From Flavobacteriales bacterium UBA5040 (GTDB lineage: Bacteria > Bacteroidota > Bacteroidia > Flavobacteriales > Weeksellaceae), in assembly GCA_002415135.1 (NCBI GenBank), contig DIBY01000025.1, forward strand, positions 62,001 to 126,000: 64,000 bases of DNA. The letters are read 5' to 3'. This document shows, in pieces, positions 1-6,991 of this stretch (within the stretch, counting starts at the first letter, position 1; every line of letters starts with the position of its first letter). Both the position numbers and the translations under genes were made by a program. The notes below the pieces were generated by a model that did not search any database, had not been told where the DNA came from, and worked only from the letters and a program-made list of their open reading frames with translations.

Positions 1-67
1 GTTATCTTCGAGGTTTATTTTTAAAGATTTCATTGAATGATTGGTAGATATTTTAAAAGAAAAGTTA

Positions 68-98
68 CAAAAAAAGTGAAGTTATGCTACTCCACTTT
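68..98 (-). terminator. Rho-independent terminator after thyA
   Basis: Read on the minus strand, a 10-bp stem (73-82 with 89-98, one mismatch, loop TATGCT) is followed by a run of T (68-75 on the complement). It lies just past the thyA stop codon, as expected for its terminator. Confidence 0.65.
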
Positions 99-108
99 AA
101 TTATTTTT

Positions 109-903
109 CTAAATCGCAACCGGCGCTTTAATTCCCGGCTCCGGATTATAATTTTCTAAAGTAAAATCTTCAAAATCAAAATCGAAAATATTTTTGATTT
201 TTGGATTTAGTTTCATGGTTGGTAAATCTTTAGGCGTGCGCGAAAGTTGTTTATGAACTTGATCAAAATGATTGTTATAAATGTGAACATCTCCAAAAGT
301 ATGAACATAATCTCCGACTTCTAAATCACAAACCTGAGCAACCATCATTAATAATAACGCATAACTTGCAATATTAAAAGGAACGCCTAAAAATACATCT
401 GCACTTCTTTGATAAAGTTGCAGCGACAATTTCCCATCGGCTACATAAAATTGAAACAAAGCATGACAAGGCGCCAAAGCCATATTTGGAATTTCCGAAG
501 CATTCCAGGCGGAAACGATTAATCTCCGAGAATCCGGATTTTTTTTAATTTGATCGATCACGTCCGTAATCTGATCGACTACTTTTCCGTTTGCTCCCGT
601 CCAACTTCTCCATTGTGCGCCGTAAACAGGACCGAGGTCGCCATTTTCATCCGCCCATTCATTCCAGATCGAAACGCCGTTATCGTTCAGATATTTGATA
701 TTGGTATCACCTTTCAAAAACCAAAGCAATTCATAAACAATCGATTTCAAATGGACTTTTTTGGTCGTTACCATTGGGAAACCTTTGGAAAGATCGTACC
801 GCAACTGGTACCCAAAAACACTTCTGGTTCCAGTTCCTGTTCGGTCGGTTTTATCGGTTCCGTTATCTTTTATCAACTGAAGTAAGTCGAGGTAATTTTG
901 CAT
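109..903 (-). CDS. thyA: Thymidylate synthase
   Basis: Makes dTMP from dUMP using methylene-tetrahydrofolate, in the cytoplasm. The 264-residue length matches the bacterial enzyme. Visible hallmarks are the folate/phosphate-loop region TDRTGTGTRS near residue 20, the phosphate-binding RR pair at 126-127, and the catalytic cysteine in ALAPCHALFQF at residue 146, the same number as in E. coli. The C-terminus ends in PVAI, typical of the closing tail. No dihydrofolate reductase gene, its frequent partner, lies within the window. The ATG at 903 fits the family N-terminus. The gene looks monocistronic, with a hairpin terminator directly downstream and a trinucleotide repeat upstream. Confidence 0.97.
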   Translation of the reverse strand: MQNYLDLLQLIKDNGTDKTDRTGTGTRSVFGYQLRYDLSKGFPMVTTKKVHLKSIVYELLWFLKGDTNIKYLNDNGVSIWNEWADENGDLGPVYGAQWRSWTGANGKVVDQITDVIDQIKKNPDSRRLIVSAWNASEIPNMALAPCHALFQFYVADGKLSLQLYQRSADVFLGVPFNIASYALLLMMVAQVCDLEVGDYVHTFGDVHIYNNHFDQVHKQLSRTPKDLPTMKLNPKIKNIFDFDFEDFTLENYNPEPGIKAPVAI

Positions 904-923
904 GTTTTACTATAAGTGATGAA

Positions 924-943
924 AATAATAATAATAATAATAA
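924..943. repeat. AAT trinucleotide tract upstream of thyA
   Basis: About six uninterrupted AAT units lie 20-40 nt upstream of the thyA start codon, in the 79-nt gap to the next gene. Such tracts can change length by slippage. Whether this one affects thyA expression is unknown. Confidence 0.8.
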
Positions 944-982
944 GTATTGAGTGGTCTGTAGTTTACAAAAATAATCAAAATT

Positions 983-1681
983 TTAATTACCATATCCGCT
1001 CTTACGACTTCCACTGAAATCCTTCATCACCAATTTAACTAAGATCTTTTCAGAATTCCCAGTGATGGATTTTAGCTTTCCGAGTTTGCCTTTATCACTG
1101 TAATAATCGTCCCAATATTCAAAACTTACAGGTCCGAAATTTTTAATTTTGCCGTACTTACTGTTATTCATTGGTTCATAATCGTAATAATCGATGAATA
1201 TATTACCGATGCTTTTTAGTTTTCCGGATCTTTGGATATCAAATCCATCTTTTTTCCAATAATCAATTAGAATGAGACCGATGCTTTTTAGTTTTCCGAA
1301 TTTTTCTGGCTCGTAATTAAAACTGTCATAATAATCCAGTTCAACAGACCCAATTTTTTTAATCTTGCCATACCTCGCATCACGCTCATTTGAGGTCAGC
1401 CAATATTCGATTTTAATATCTCCGAAACTCTTAACTTTTCCGTATTTTTCTTTTTCAAACTGTTCATTGTCAAAGTAATCCAGCTTTCCATTTAACTGTT
1501 TGGAAGAAACCGTTCCGACATAACCATTTTCGTTCAAAACAAAAATATATTCTTCGGTATAAATTTCAATAGAAGTTAAGTTTTCCCCATCCATTGAAGC
1601 AACAATTCTCTGAATATTTTGTGCTTTAAAACTGATAAAACTGAATGACAAAAAAAGAAATAAGAATAGTTTTATTTTCAT
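983..1681 (-). CDS. Secreted protein of five exact 24-residue repeats, unknown function
   Basis: Not recognised as a named family. Residues 1-20 form a signal peptide (hydrophobic core LFLFLFLSFSFISF, cut probably after KAQ), so it should be exported. Residues 79-198 are five tandem repeats of exactly 24 residues (starting at 79, 103, 127, 151 and 175) with the pattern [KR]xGK[ILV]K[SK][IF]Gx[IV], then hydrophobic, acidic, Y and Y/W. A sixth partial GKLKSI follows. Strict periodicity with alternating hydrophobic residues suggests a stacked beta structure; that is inference. It starts 22 nt after the GreA-like gene on the same strand and may share its transcript. There is no T9SS sorting domain or lipobox. 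Confidence 0.75.
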   Translation of the reverse strand: MKIKLFLFLFLSFSFISFKAQNIQRIVASMDGENLTSIEIYTEEYIFVLNENGYVGTVSSKQLNGKLDYFDNEQFEKEKYGKVKSFGDIKIEYWLTSNERDARYGKIKKIGSVELDYYDSFNYEPEKFGKLKSIGLILIDYWKKDGFDIQRSGKLKSIGNIFIDYYDYEPMNNSKYGKIKNFGPVSFEYWDDYYSDKGKLGKLKSITGNSEKILVKLVMKDFSGSRKSGYGN

Positions 1682-1702
1682 ACTTAAATGTTTAAAAAAA
1701 AA

Positions 1703-2143
1703 TTACCAAACAGCCTTAATAATTTGCTTCATGTTGTTCAATGAAATCTCTTCGCCTTTCTTCATTCCAAATAATATTTTACCCAAAGGGCTTTCGGTGG
1801 AAATAACGAAAATTTTCTTCTCATTAAAAATAATTTGTCCTAAAGAAACAGCGATATAAAACAATCCTTTATCCGTTTCAACCAAACTTCCCAAACCAAT
1901 TGTCTGATGAAGATTCGTATTGATTTGTTTTAAAGAATTTCGGGCATTTCTATTTTCATTTAATTGAATCTGTAGCGTATTAATTTCCTGCTGAACCATT
2001 TCCCGCGATGTTTCAAATTTATCACCCATCGAACTTTTGGTTTCGTTGTTTGAGGCTCTGGTTTCGTCAATCAGCCGTTCTAAATTTTCAATTTTTGCTG
2101 AAAGTTTATCCTGTATGATTTGAAGGATTTCGGATTTGTTCAT
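1703..2143 (-). CDS. GreA/GreB-like coiled-coil protein
   Basis: This 146-residue protein has the layout of transcript-cleavage factors. Residues 1-80 are a charged predicted coiled coil, with GDKFETSREM near residue 41 resembling the GreA tip. Residues about 82-146 resemble the GreA/B C-terminal domain (ISTESPLGKILFGMKKGEEI against the GreA pattern I.SPLa.aLlGkk.GDev). If functional it would bind the RNA polymerase secondary channel. Members of this group are often misannotated as 3-oxoacyl-ACP synthase. A paralogue lies at 42991-43440. It is shorter and more divergent than true GreA (about 158 residues), so it is an accessory Gre-like factor rather than the housekeeping GreA. Confidence 0.7.
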   Translation of the reverse strand: MNKSEILQIIQDKLSAKIENLERLIDETRASNNETKSSMGDKFETSREMVQQEINTLQIQLNENRNARNSLKQINTNLHQTIGLGSLVETDKGLFYIAVSLGQIIFNEKKIFVISTESPLGKILFGMKKGEEISLNNMKQIIKAVW

Positions 2144-2156
2144 TTTAATTTTTGGA

Positions 2157-2189
2157 AACTCTTTCAGCCTTCAGAAGGCTGAAAGGGTT
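2157..2189. repeat. 33-nt REP-like palindrome, downstream copy beside RAYT
   Basis: The arms AACTCTTTCAGCCTT and AAGGCTGAAAGGGTT (15 nt, one mismatch) flank the 3-nt loop CAG. It has the same arms and total length as the palindrome at 2798-2830 on the other side of the transposase remnant. It lies between the GreA-like start codon (2143) and the transposase stop (2198). Confidence 0.85.
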
Positions 2190-2197
2190 GTTTTAAT

Positions 2198-2771
2198 CTA
2201 ATAATTTTGATGACATAAGGTGAAATTCTCTCTGTCTTCAAAATATTCTAATACTTTATCTCTCTGAATTTTAGTTGGTGCATCTGAAAGCATCGTGAGA
2301 TACGAACTCCATTTATACTCTTCGATATTGTCAACAATTCCATTATGCTTGGGATTATTATGAATATACAAAAACTAATTGCTTTAAGTAATTTTCATCC
2401 TCAATTATTTTCAGCTCAAATGGCTTTTCAAACAAACTACCTGATCTGCCGTATCTTTTATTAATTGCCAACGTATATGCATTAAAAAAATGAGAAAATT
2501 GTCTTGACGGATCAAAACTTTTAGGAGTTTCAACTGTTGAAAACTGAAAATCAGAAAACACCAAATCTTCAACATCCTTAATCCTAATCAATAAATGAAA
2601 ATGATTTTTTAAAAGGCAATAGCAATAAACTTCTGAAATAGGAATAATATATTTTATCAACAGTTTTAAAAAGTAACTGTAATTCTCCTCTTCAAAGAAA
2701 ATATCCTGACTATTATTTCCTCTGTTGAAAATGTGATAAAATCTGCCAAATTCTATTTTTTCAATTTGCAT
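2198..2771 (-). pseudogene. REP-associated tyrosine transposase (Y1/HUH), frameshifted
   Basis: This belongs to the IS200-like Y1 transposase superfamily, RAYT branch. Such enzymes nick single-stranded hairpin DNA. The N-terminal part shows FYHIFNRGNN, typical of the family start, and the HUH metal motif in KNHFHLLIRI. The open frame stops early at 2358 after LKQLVFVYS. In the next frame the typical continuation YIHNNPKHNGIVDN...EEYKWSSY runs on to a stop at 2198. Removing one base from the A5 run at 2370-2374 (T5 on the coding strand) restores one frame of about 190 codons. The break could be a real mutation or a homopolymer sequencing error. The gene is bracketed by two 33-nt palindromes, the usual setting for a RAYT. 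Confidence 0.85.
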
Positions 2772-2797
2772 CACTTTAAATTTTAATGATTTCCCAA

Positions 2798-2830
2798 AAC
2801 CCTTTCAGCCTTTAAAAGGCTGAAAGGGTT
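2798..2830. repeat. 33-nt REP-like palindrome, upstream copy beside RAYT
   Basis: A perfect inverted repeat: arm AACCCTTTCAGCCTT, loop TAA, arm AAGGCTGAAAGGGTT. It sits 27 nt before the transposase start codon and directly after the amylase stop (2837), so it could also act as a transcription-ending hairpin for the amylase gene. Confidence 0.88.
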
Positions 2831-2836
2831 CTAAAC

Positions 2837-4186
2837 TTATTTCTCCATCACGGCATAACCACCGACCGGTAAGTAAAAAGTTTTATCTTTAGAAAAATCT
2901 TTGACGGGACCGCTGAAAACATTTTTAAAAGTCCCGGAAACATTCACATCATCAATGTTGAATGACACATTTTCCTTAGAGAAATTTAAAACCGTCAGCA
3001 CTTCATCTTTTCCATTCTTACGAACATACGCCATGACTTTATCATCAGCTGAAGTTTTCAAAAGATGAGTTGAGGCCGCAGCATCGCCACCACGCAAGGC
3101 AGAATTGCTGGTTTTTAAATTCAATAAGGTTTTATAGAAATCAGCAAGTTCATATTTACCGTTCCATGGAATTGGATCTTTTTCGAAAAATTCAAGACGT
3201 TTCGTTTTTAACGGTAATTCCTGACCATTATAAATAAGCGGAACACCATTCCAGGTTACAGAAAACACAGCTAAAGGCATGGCTAGATCACCATACTTTT
3301 CATACTCCGTTCCGTTCCAGGTATTTTCGTCATGATTGCTGGTAAACCAAGCTCTCATTGAAGAACCACCGATATTGGAATATTTGGTCAGCAAACTTTT
3401 TAGATCTGCAAATGAGATCTTTCCTTCATTATATTCCTGAGTTTTATGCATCCAGGTCCAAACGTAACTGGCATCGAATACTTTTCCGTATTCTGGGTTG
3501 TCGAGTTCATCAAATTCTCCTAAGAAGAATAGTGGTTTTATTTTCTCAACTTCAGGTCTTGCCTGTTCCCAGAAATCTACTTCAACCCAACTTGCCAAAT
3601 CACAACGGAATCCATCAATATTGGTTTCTTTCACCCAAAACTTCATGGCATCAATCATAGCATTTCTCATATCAGGATTTGAATAATCCAGTTCTATGAT
3701 ATCATCCATGCCAGAAGCAATATGGAATTTTCCGTCGGCATCGTGAAGATAATATTCAGGATGAGATTTGGTCCAAACGTGATCCCAACCGGTATGATTT
3801 GCGACCCAGTCGATGATGACTTTGAAACCCATTTTATGCGCTTCATCAACCAAATGCTTAAAATCTTCCATCGTTCCGAATTCCGGATTAATGGCGGTAT
3901 AATCGTGGGCTGCATATTGACTTCCCATCGTTCCTTTTTTTACTTCCTGAGAAATCGGAGTAATCGGCATGAACCACAACGTTTTTACGCCCATTTCTTT
4001 CAGACGCGGCATCTCTTTTTCGAAAGCGCGAAAAGTTCCTTCCTTGGTATATTGTCGAACGTTAACTTCGTAAATGTTGGTTGTATGTTTCCACTCGGTG
4101 GGTAAATCCATTTTTTTTGTATTTGATTGCGTGCTGCAGGAAATTACTCCCAAGCCTAAGATTGCTAATAGAATCAGTCTTTTCAT
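2837..4186 (-). CDS. GH13 alpha-amylase family lipoprotein
   Basis: A glycoside hydrolase of family 13, acting on alpha-glucans. Starting at the internal ATG (4186) gives a lipoprotein signal MKRLILLAILGLGVISC with the lipidated cysteine at residue 17, so the enzyme is probably anchored in the outer membrane or periplasm. The upstream in-frame extension is rejected because a -7 box (4203-4210) lies inside it. The TIM-barrel motifs are in order: DWVANHTG, DGFRCDLA (nucleophile Asp), FFLGEFDE (acid/base Glu) and FTSNHDE (third acid). A short all-beta C-terminal domain follows. It has no SusC/SusD neighbours and so is not in a polysaccharide utilisation locus. Exact linkage specificity cannot be read. 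Confidence 0.92.
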   Translation of the reverse strand: MKRLILLAILGLGVISCSTQSNTKKMDLPTEWKHTTNIYEVNVRQYTKEGTFRAFEKEMPRLKEMGVKTLWFMPITPISQEVKKGTMGSQYAAHDYTAINPEFGTMEDFKHLVDEAHKMGFKVIIDWVANHTGWDHVWTKSHPEYYLHDADGKFHIASGMDDIIELDYSNPDMRNAMIDAMKFWVKETNIDGFRCDLASWVEVDFWEQARPEVEKIKPLFFLGEFDELDNPEYGKVFDASYVWTWMHKTQEYNEGKISFADLKSLLTKYSNIGGSSMRAWFTSNHDENTWNGTEYEKYGDLAMPLAVFSVTWNGVPLIYNGQELPLKTKRLEFFEKDPIPWNGKYELADFYKTLLNLKTSNSALRGGDAAASTHLLKTSADDKVMAYVRKNGKDEVLTVLNFSKENVSFNIDDVNVSGTFKNVFSGPVKDFSKDKTFYLPVGGYAVMEK

Positions 4187-4202
4187 AGGTAAAGATTTAG
4201 GA

Positions 4203-4210
4203 CAAATATA
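4203..4210 (-). promoter_or_regulatory. -7 element TATATTTG of the amylase gene
   Basis: Matches the Bacteroidota TAnnTTTG -7 consensus and ends 16 nt before the chosen start at 4186. A TTG further upstream is too far away to be a confident -33. Confidence 0.5.
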
Positions 4211-4313
4211 TTGTTTATTATTGAAATTTCCGAGTTTCAACATCGGTCAAAGTAGTAATTGATGATTTAAAACAGCAAAATATTCTCTTTAAAAAAAGTT
4301 CATTTTTGGTCAT

Positions 4314-4339
4314 AAAAAAACCCCGATTATTTCGGGGTT
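4314..4339 (-). terminator. Rho-independent terminator of the pRiA4b-like gene
   Basis: AACCCCGA (4319-4326) pairs with TCGGGGTT (4332-4339) around a 5-nt loop. On the minus strand it is followed by seven T (4314-4320), about 20 nt past the stop codon. Confidence 0.88.
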
Positions 4340-4358
4340 ATATGTGTTCTTTGATTGA

Positions 4359-4934
4359 TTAATCTTCGTCATCATCGAAATCTTCATCGTCATCGAAGCT
4401 TTCGTCATCATCAAAATCATCATCGTCTTCACCTTCAAAACTAGTTGATTTATACTCGTCTTCAAAACTTGGGAAGTCGTCATCTAATAATGGAACTATT
4501 CCATTTTTCTTCGGTTTTGCTCCGGTTTTGCTTGGTGCTTTCAAAGGGATTTTGCCAAAACGGAAAACGGTAATTGGATAATTAACCACTGATTTCTCAT
4601 CAACAATCTCTACCAATTCACAGAAAAACTCCCATAGATCCATAAATCCATATTGGAAATGAATTTTATCTCCTGGCTTTTCAAATACTTCGCTAATGTA
4701 AACATCAGACATAATTTCGCCGTCACCATCATCGCTCATATCTTCCAACGGGACCGATTTCACAATGATTCCATCTTCATCTAAGATATTAAAAATAGAC
4801 AAATCATCGCCCATTAGTGAAAAGGCACTTTTGATTCCTAAGTGCAGATTCCACAGACTTTGCTTGTCTCTGATTTCAACATCTCTGAAAATATCCTCCT
4901 TGGTGTCTAAAATAATTCGGAGTTTATAGACCAT
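4359..4934 (-). CDS. pRiA4b ORF-3 / IS1096 passenger-like protein with Asp-rich tail
   Basis: Residues 1 to about 125 resemble the pRiA4b ORF-3-like fold (IS1096 element passenger, TnpR-named family): VYKLRIILDTKEDIFRDVEI, then SLWNLHLGIKSAF, and a region of KPGDKIHFQYGFMDLWEFFCELV. The family name comes from a transposon, but no transposase, inverted repeat or target duplication is visible here and chromosomal copies are common. Residues from about 150 to the end (191) are almost all Asp/Glu with Phe, a strongly acidic disordered tail. The role is unknown; nucleic-acid mimicry or protein binding is possible but unproven. It is monocistronic with a strong terminator. Confidence 0.75.
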   Translation of the reverse strand: MVYKLRIILDTKEDIFRDVEIRDKQSLWNLHLGIKSAFSLMGDDLSIFNILDEDGIIVKSVPLEDMSDDGDGEIMSDVYISEVFEKPGDKIHFQYGFMDLWEFFCELVEIVDEKSVVNYPITVFRFGKIPLKAPSKTGAKPKKNGIVPLLDDDFPSFEDEYKSTSFEGEDDDDFDDDESFDDDEDFDDDED

Positions 4935-5063
4935 TAGTACTTTAAATTTTTACGATTAATTATTAGTTTTACTCTTCGACTGCAAATATAAAACAAATGC
5001 AATTTGGCAAAAAAATTATTACCGAGTATTTATTAAAAAGTTTTGCTTAAATTTCTCCGCGCT

Positions 5064-6095
5064 CTAAGTTGTTTTTTCCAAAGAAAAACTAAATTTTGTA
5101 CCTTCTAAATACACACTTTCAACCGCAATATTTTCCTGATGCGCTTCTAATATGTGTTTTACAATCGCCAGACCAAGACCAGATCCACCATCATTCCTGT
5201 TTCTACTGGATTCTATTCTATAAAACCGTTCGAAAATCCGAGGCAACATTTCAGGCTTGATGCCCATTCCATTATCTTCAATTTCGACGAAAACTTTTTG
5301 ATTCTGAACTTTCGTCGTGACCGTAACAGTAGCACTTTCCCGATTGGAATAATAAATTGCATTAGAAATTAAATTGAGTAAAACCTGCGATATTTTTTGT
5401 TTATCTGCCACAACCATCATTTGATTGGATGTCGTTTGCAGAATGATCTTCGTGTTTTTTTTCTGTGTTTCTAAATCTAAGATATCGATCAACTCACGAA
5501 TAAGATGATTGAGATCGAAGCGGCTTCTATTTAAAGTAATAATACCACTTTCAAACTGATTGATCATATCCAGATCCTTCACAATATTCAATAATCTTTC
5601 GACCGATTTATCAATTCTCTCCAGGTATTTATCACGAATCGCCAAGTTTTCAACACCGCCTTCTAATAAAGTATCTACGTACCCTTGAATCGTAAAAAGT
5701 GGTGTTTTCATCTCATGTGAAATGTTGCCCATGTATTCTTTACGATAGGTTTCCATGCCTTTCATGGTATCGATCTCAGTCGTGTTTTTCAAATTCAGAT
5801 CGGTAAAACGTTGACTTAATTCTTTAAAATTCAGATCGGTTTCTTCATCTCTGATCTCGTCGGGTAAGATGGTTGAAATTTTACGGATCTGTCTTTTTCC
5901 ATAAAAATTAAATAGAAAATCAACGACTAAATAGTTAATAATCAAAAGCGCCAAACTGCTGATGAGCATGGTCGTAAAAAACTGCAAATTGGTATCTGAA
6001 AAATAATGTTTTACCTCATCAAAAACATAGATGAGTAAAAGCATCACGGCAGTGAGGAACAAAGACGCCAGAAAGGTAAGTCGATAAAACTTCAT
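5064..6095 (-). CDS. Sensor histidine kinase, PhoR-like
   Basis: The membrane kinase of a two-component system. Two transmembrane segments (about 7-25 and 40-62) enclose a very short periplasmic loop, so there is no large sensor domain. The phospho-acceptor His127 lies in NISHEMKTPL. The ATPase domain has the N box around N245 (NLISNAIYYS), D274 in EDNGMGI, and GGSGLGLAIVKH near 303-314. It begins 27 nt after the response regulator stop, on the same strand, so the two form an operon with the regulator first. The architecture matches PhoR-type kinases of Bacteroidota, but the signal (phosphate or other) cannot be read from sequence. Confidence 0.9.
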   Translation of the reverse strand: MKFYRLTFLASLFLTAVMLLLIYVFDEVKHYFSDTNLQFFTTMLISSLALLIINYLVVDFLFNFYGKRQIRKISTILPDEIRDEETDLNFKELSQRFTDLNLKNTTEIDTMKGMETYRKEYMGNISHEMKTPLFTIQGYVDTLLEGGVENLAIRDKYLERIDKSVERLLNIVKDLDMINQFESGIITLNRSRFDLNHLIRELIDILDLETQKKNTKIILQTTSNQMMVVADKQKISQVLLNLISNAIYYSNRESATVTVTTKVQNQKVFVEIEDNGMGIKPEMLPRIFERFYRIESSRNRNDGGSGLGLAIVKHILEAHQENIAVESVYLEGTKFSFSLEKTT

Positions 6096-6121
6096 TTGTT
6101 AAGAATGGGTATTGACCAAAG

Positions 6122-6799
6122 TTACACAACTAATTTATAACCGATTCCTTTTAAGGTTTGAATCATATTGATTCCAAGCTTTTCGCGCAATCTACGGATA
6201 TGCACATCGATGGTTCTTTCGCCCACAACGACATCATTTCCCCACACTTTTTCTAAAATTTCTTCGCGTTTAAAAACCTTTTCGGTGTTAGAAGCAAGCA
6301 GATAAAGTAAATCAAATTCTTTTTTAGGCAGTAAAAAGTGTTGTCCGCTTTTGGTCACTTTCACATTGTCTTTGTCAATTTTCAGATCTCCAATCTCGAT
6401 AACATTCGCATTTTTACCGACGTTGGAAGTTAGTTGTAAAAGTGCATTTATTTTTGAGATTAAAATCCGCGGCTTAATCAGTTTCACGACATAATCATTT
6501 GCTCCAGCCTGAAAACCTGCTAATTGAGAAAACTCTTCACTTCTGGCAGAAAGAAACACGATGAGCGTATTTTGTAATTCTTTGATCTGACGAAGTTCCT
6601 GACACGTTTCGATCCCATCTTTTTCCGGCATCATTACATCCAGGAGAATCAAGTCGGGAATCATTTCTTTCGCTTTCTGAATTCCTTCATTTCCATTGGT
6701 TGCAGTGGTAACCAAATATCCTTCTTTCTCAAGATTATAGGACATGATCTCTAAAATATCAACCTCATCATCGATCAGAAGAATCTTTTTCTTGTGCAT
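6122..6799 (-). CDS. Response regulator, OmpR/PhoB family
   Basis: The receiver domain (1-120) has acidic D10/D11, phospho-acceptor D54 in LILLDVMMP, S84 and K106. A winged-helix DNA-binding domain follows (about 130-225; ends RTIDVHIRRLREKLG and IQTLKGIGYKLVV). The residue after K106 is Leu (VVKLIKPR), where most receivers have the conserved cis-Pro. It is the first gene of the operon with the adjacent kinase and is divergent from the TonB-dependent receptor gene. Three 11-bp-phased repeats lie in the shared intergenic region, so it may control that gene. Phosphate control is a guess from family resemblance only. Confidence 0.92.
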   Translation of the reverse strand: MHKKKILLIDDEVDILEIMSYNLEKEGYLVTTATNGNEGIQKAKEMIPDLILLDVMMPEKDGIETCQELRQIKELQNTLIVFLSARSEEFSQLAGFQAGANDYVVKLIKPRILISKINALLQLTSNVGKNANVIEIGDLKIDKDNVKVTKSGQHFLLPKKEFDLLYLLASNTEKVFKREEILEKVWGNDVVVGERTIDVHIRRLREKLGINMIQTLKGIGYKLVV

Positions 6800-6818
6800 T
6801 GTAAACTTTTTATTCTTT

Positions 6819-6826
6819 CAAAATTA
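6819..6826 (-). promoter_or_regulatory. -7 element TAATTTTG of the two-component operon
   Basis: A TAnnTTTG match on the minus strand, 19 nt before the response regulator start codon. Confidence 0.5.
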
Positions 6827-6890
6827 CTCAAATTAAAGGTTCCAAAACCCATCCTTTTAAGAATTCATAATTAATTAATATGACCCCGAT

Positions 6891-6923
6891 TTTGTTAAAG
6901 GAATGGTAAACTAAAGTTAAAAC
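6891..6923 (+). promoter_or_regulatory. Triple 11-bp direct repeat, candidate response-regulator site
   Basis: GTTAAA (6894), GGTAAA (6905) and GTTAAA (6916) lie on the same strand, exactly 11 bp apart. OmpR/PhoB-family regulators bind head-to-tail repeats with about this spacing, and such a regulator is encoded on the other side of this gap. The array ends about 30 bp upstream of a weak -7-like TTCCTTTG (6954-6961) for the receptor gene. Confidence 0.5.
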
Positions 6924-6991
6924 TGACGCAACCTCAAATCAAGGTTTTGTTTCTTCCTTTGCCTCGAAAGAAATCTAATTAAAAAGAAGAA

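Noticed and set aside
550..885. Open frame on the plus strand opposite thyA
   Set aside because: It lies wholly antisense to a clear enzyme gene with matching catalytic residues and has no family resemblance.
1085..1450. Regular 72-bp periodicity, considered as a CRISPR or satellite array
   Set aside because: It is the coding trace of the 24-residue protein repeats; there are no identical DNA repeats with unique spacers.
3722..4105. Plus-strand frame of 127 codons opposite the amylase gene
   Set aside because: Antisense shadow of conserved GH13 codons; no start signal or recognisable domain.
4359..4934. Considered as part of an IS1096-type transposon because of the family name
   Set aside because: No transposase, terminal inverted repeats or target duplication nearby; chromosomal members are common.
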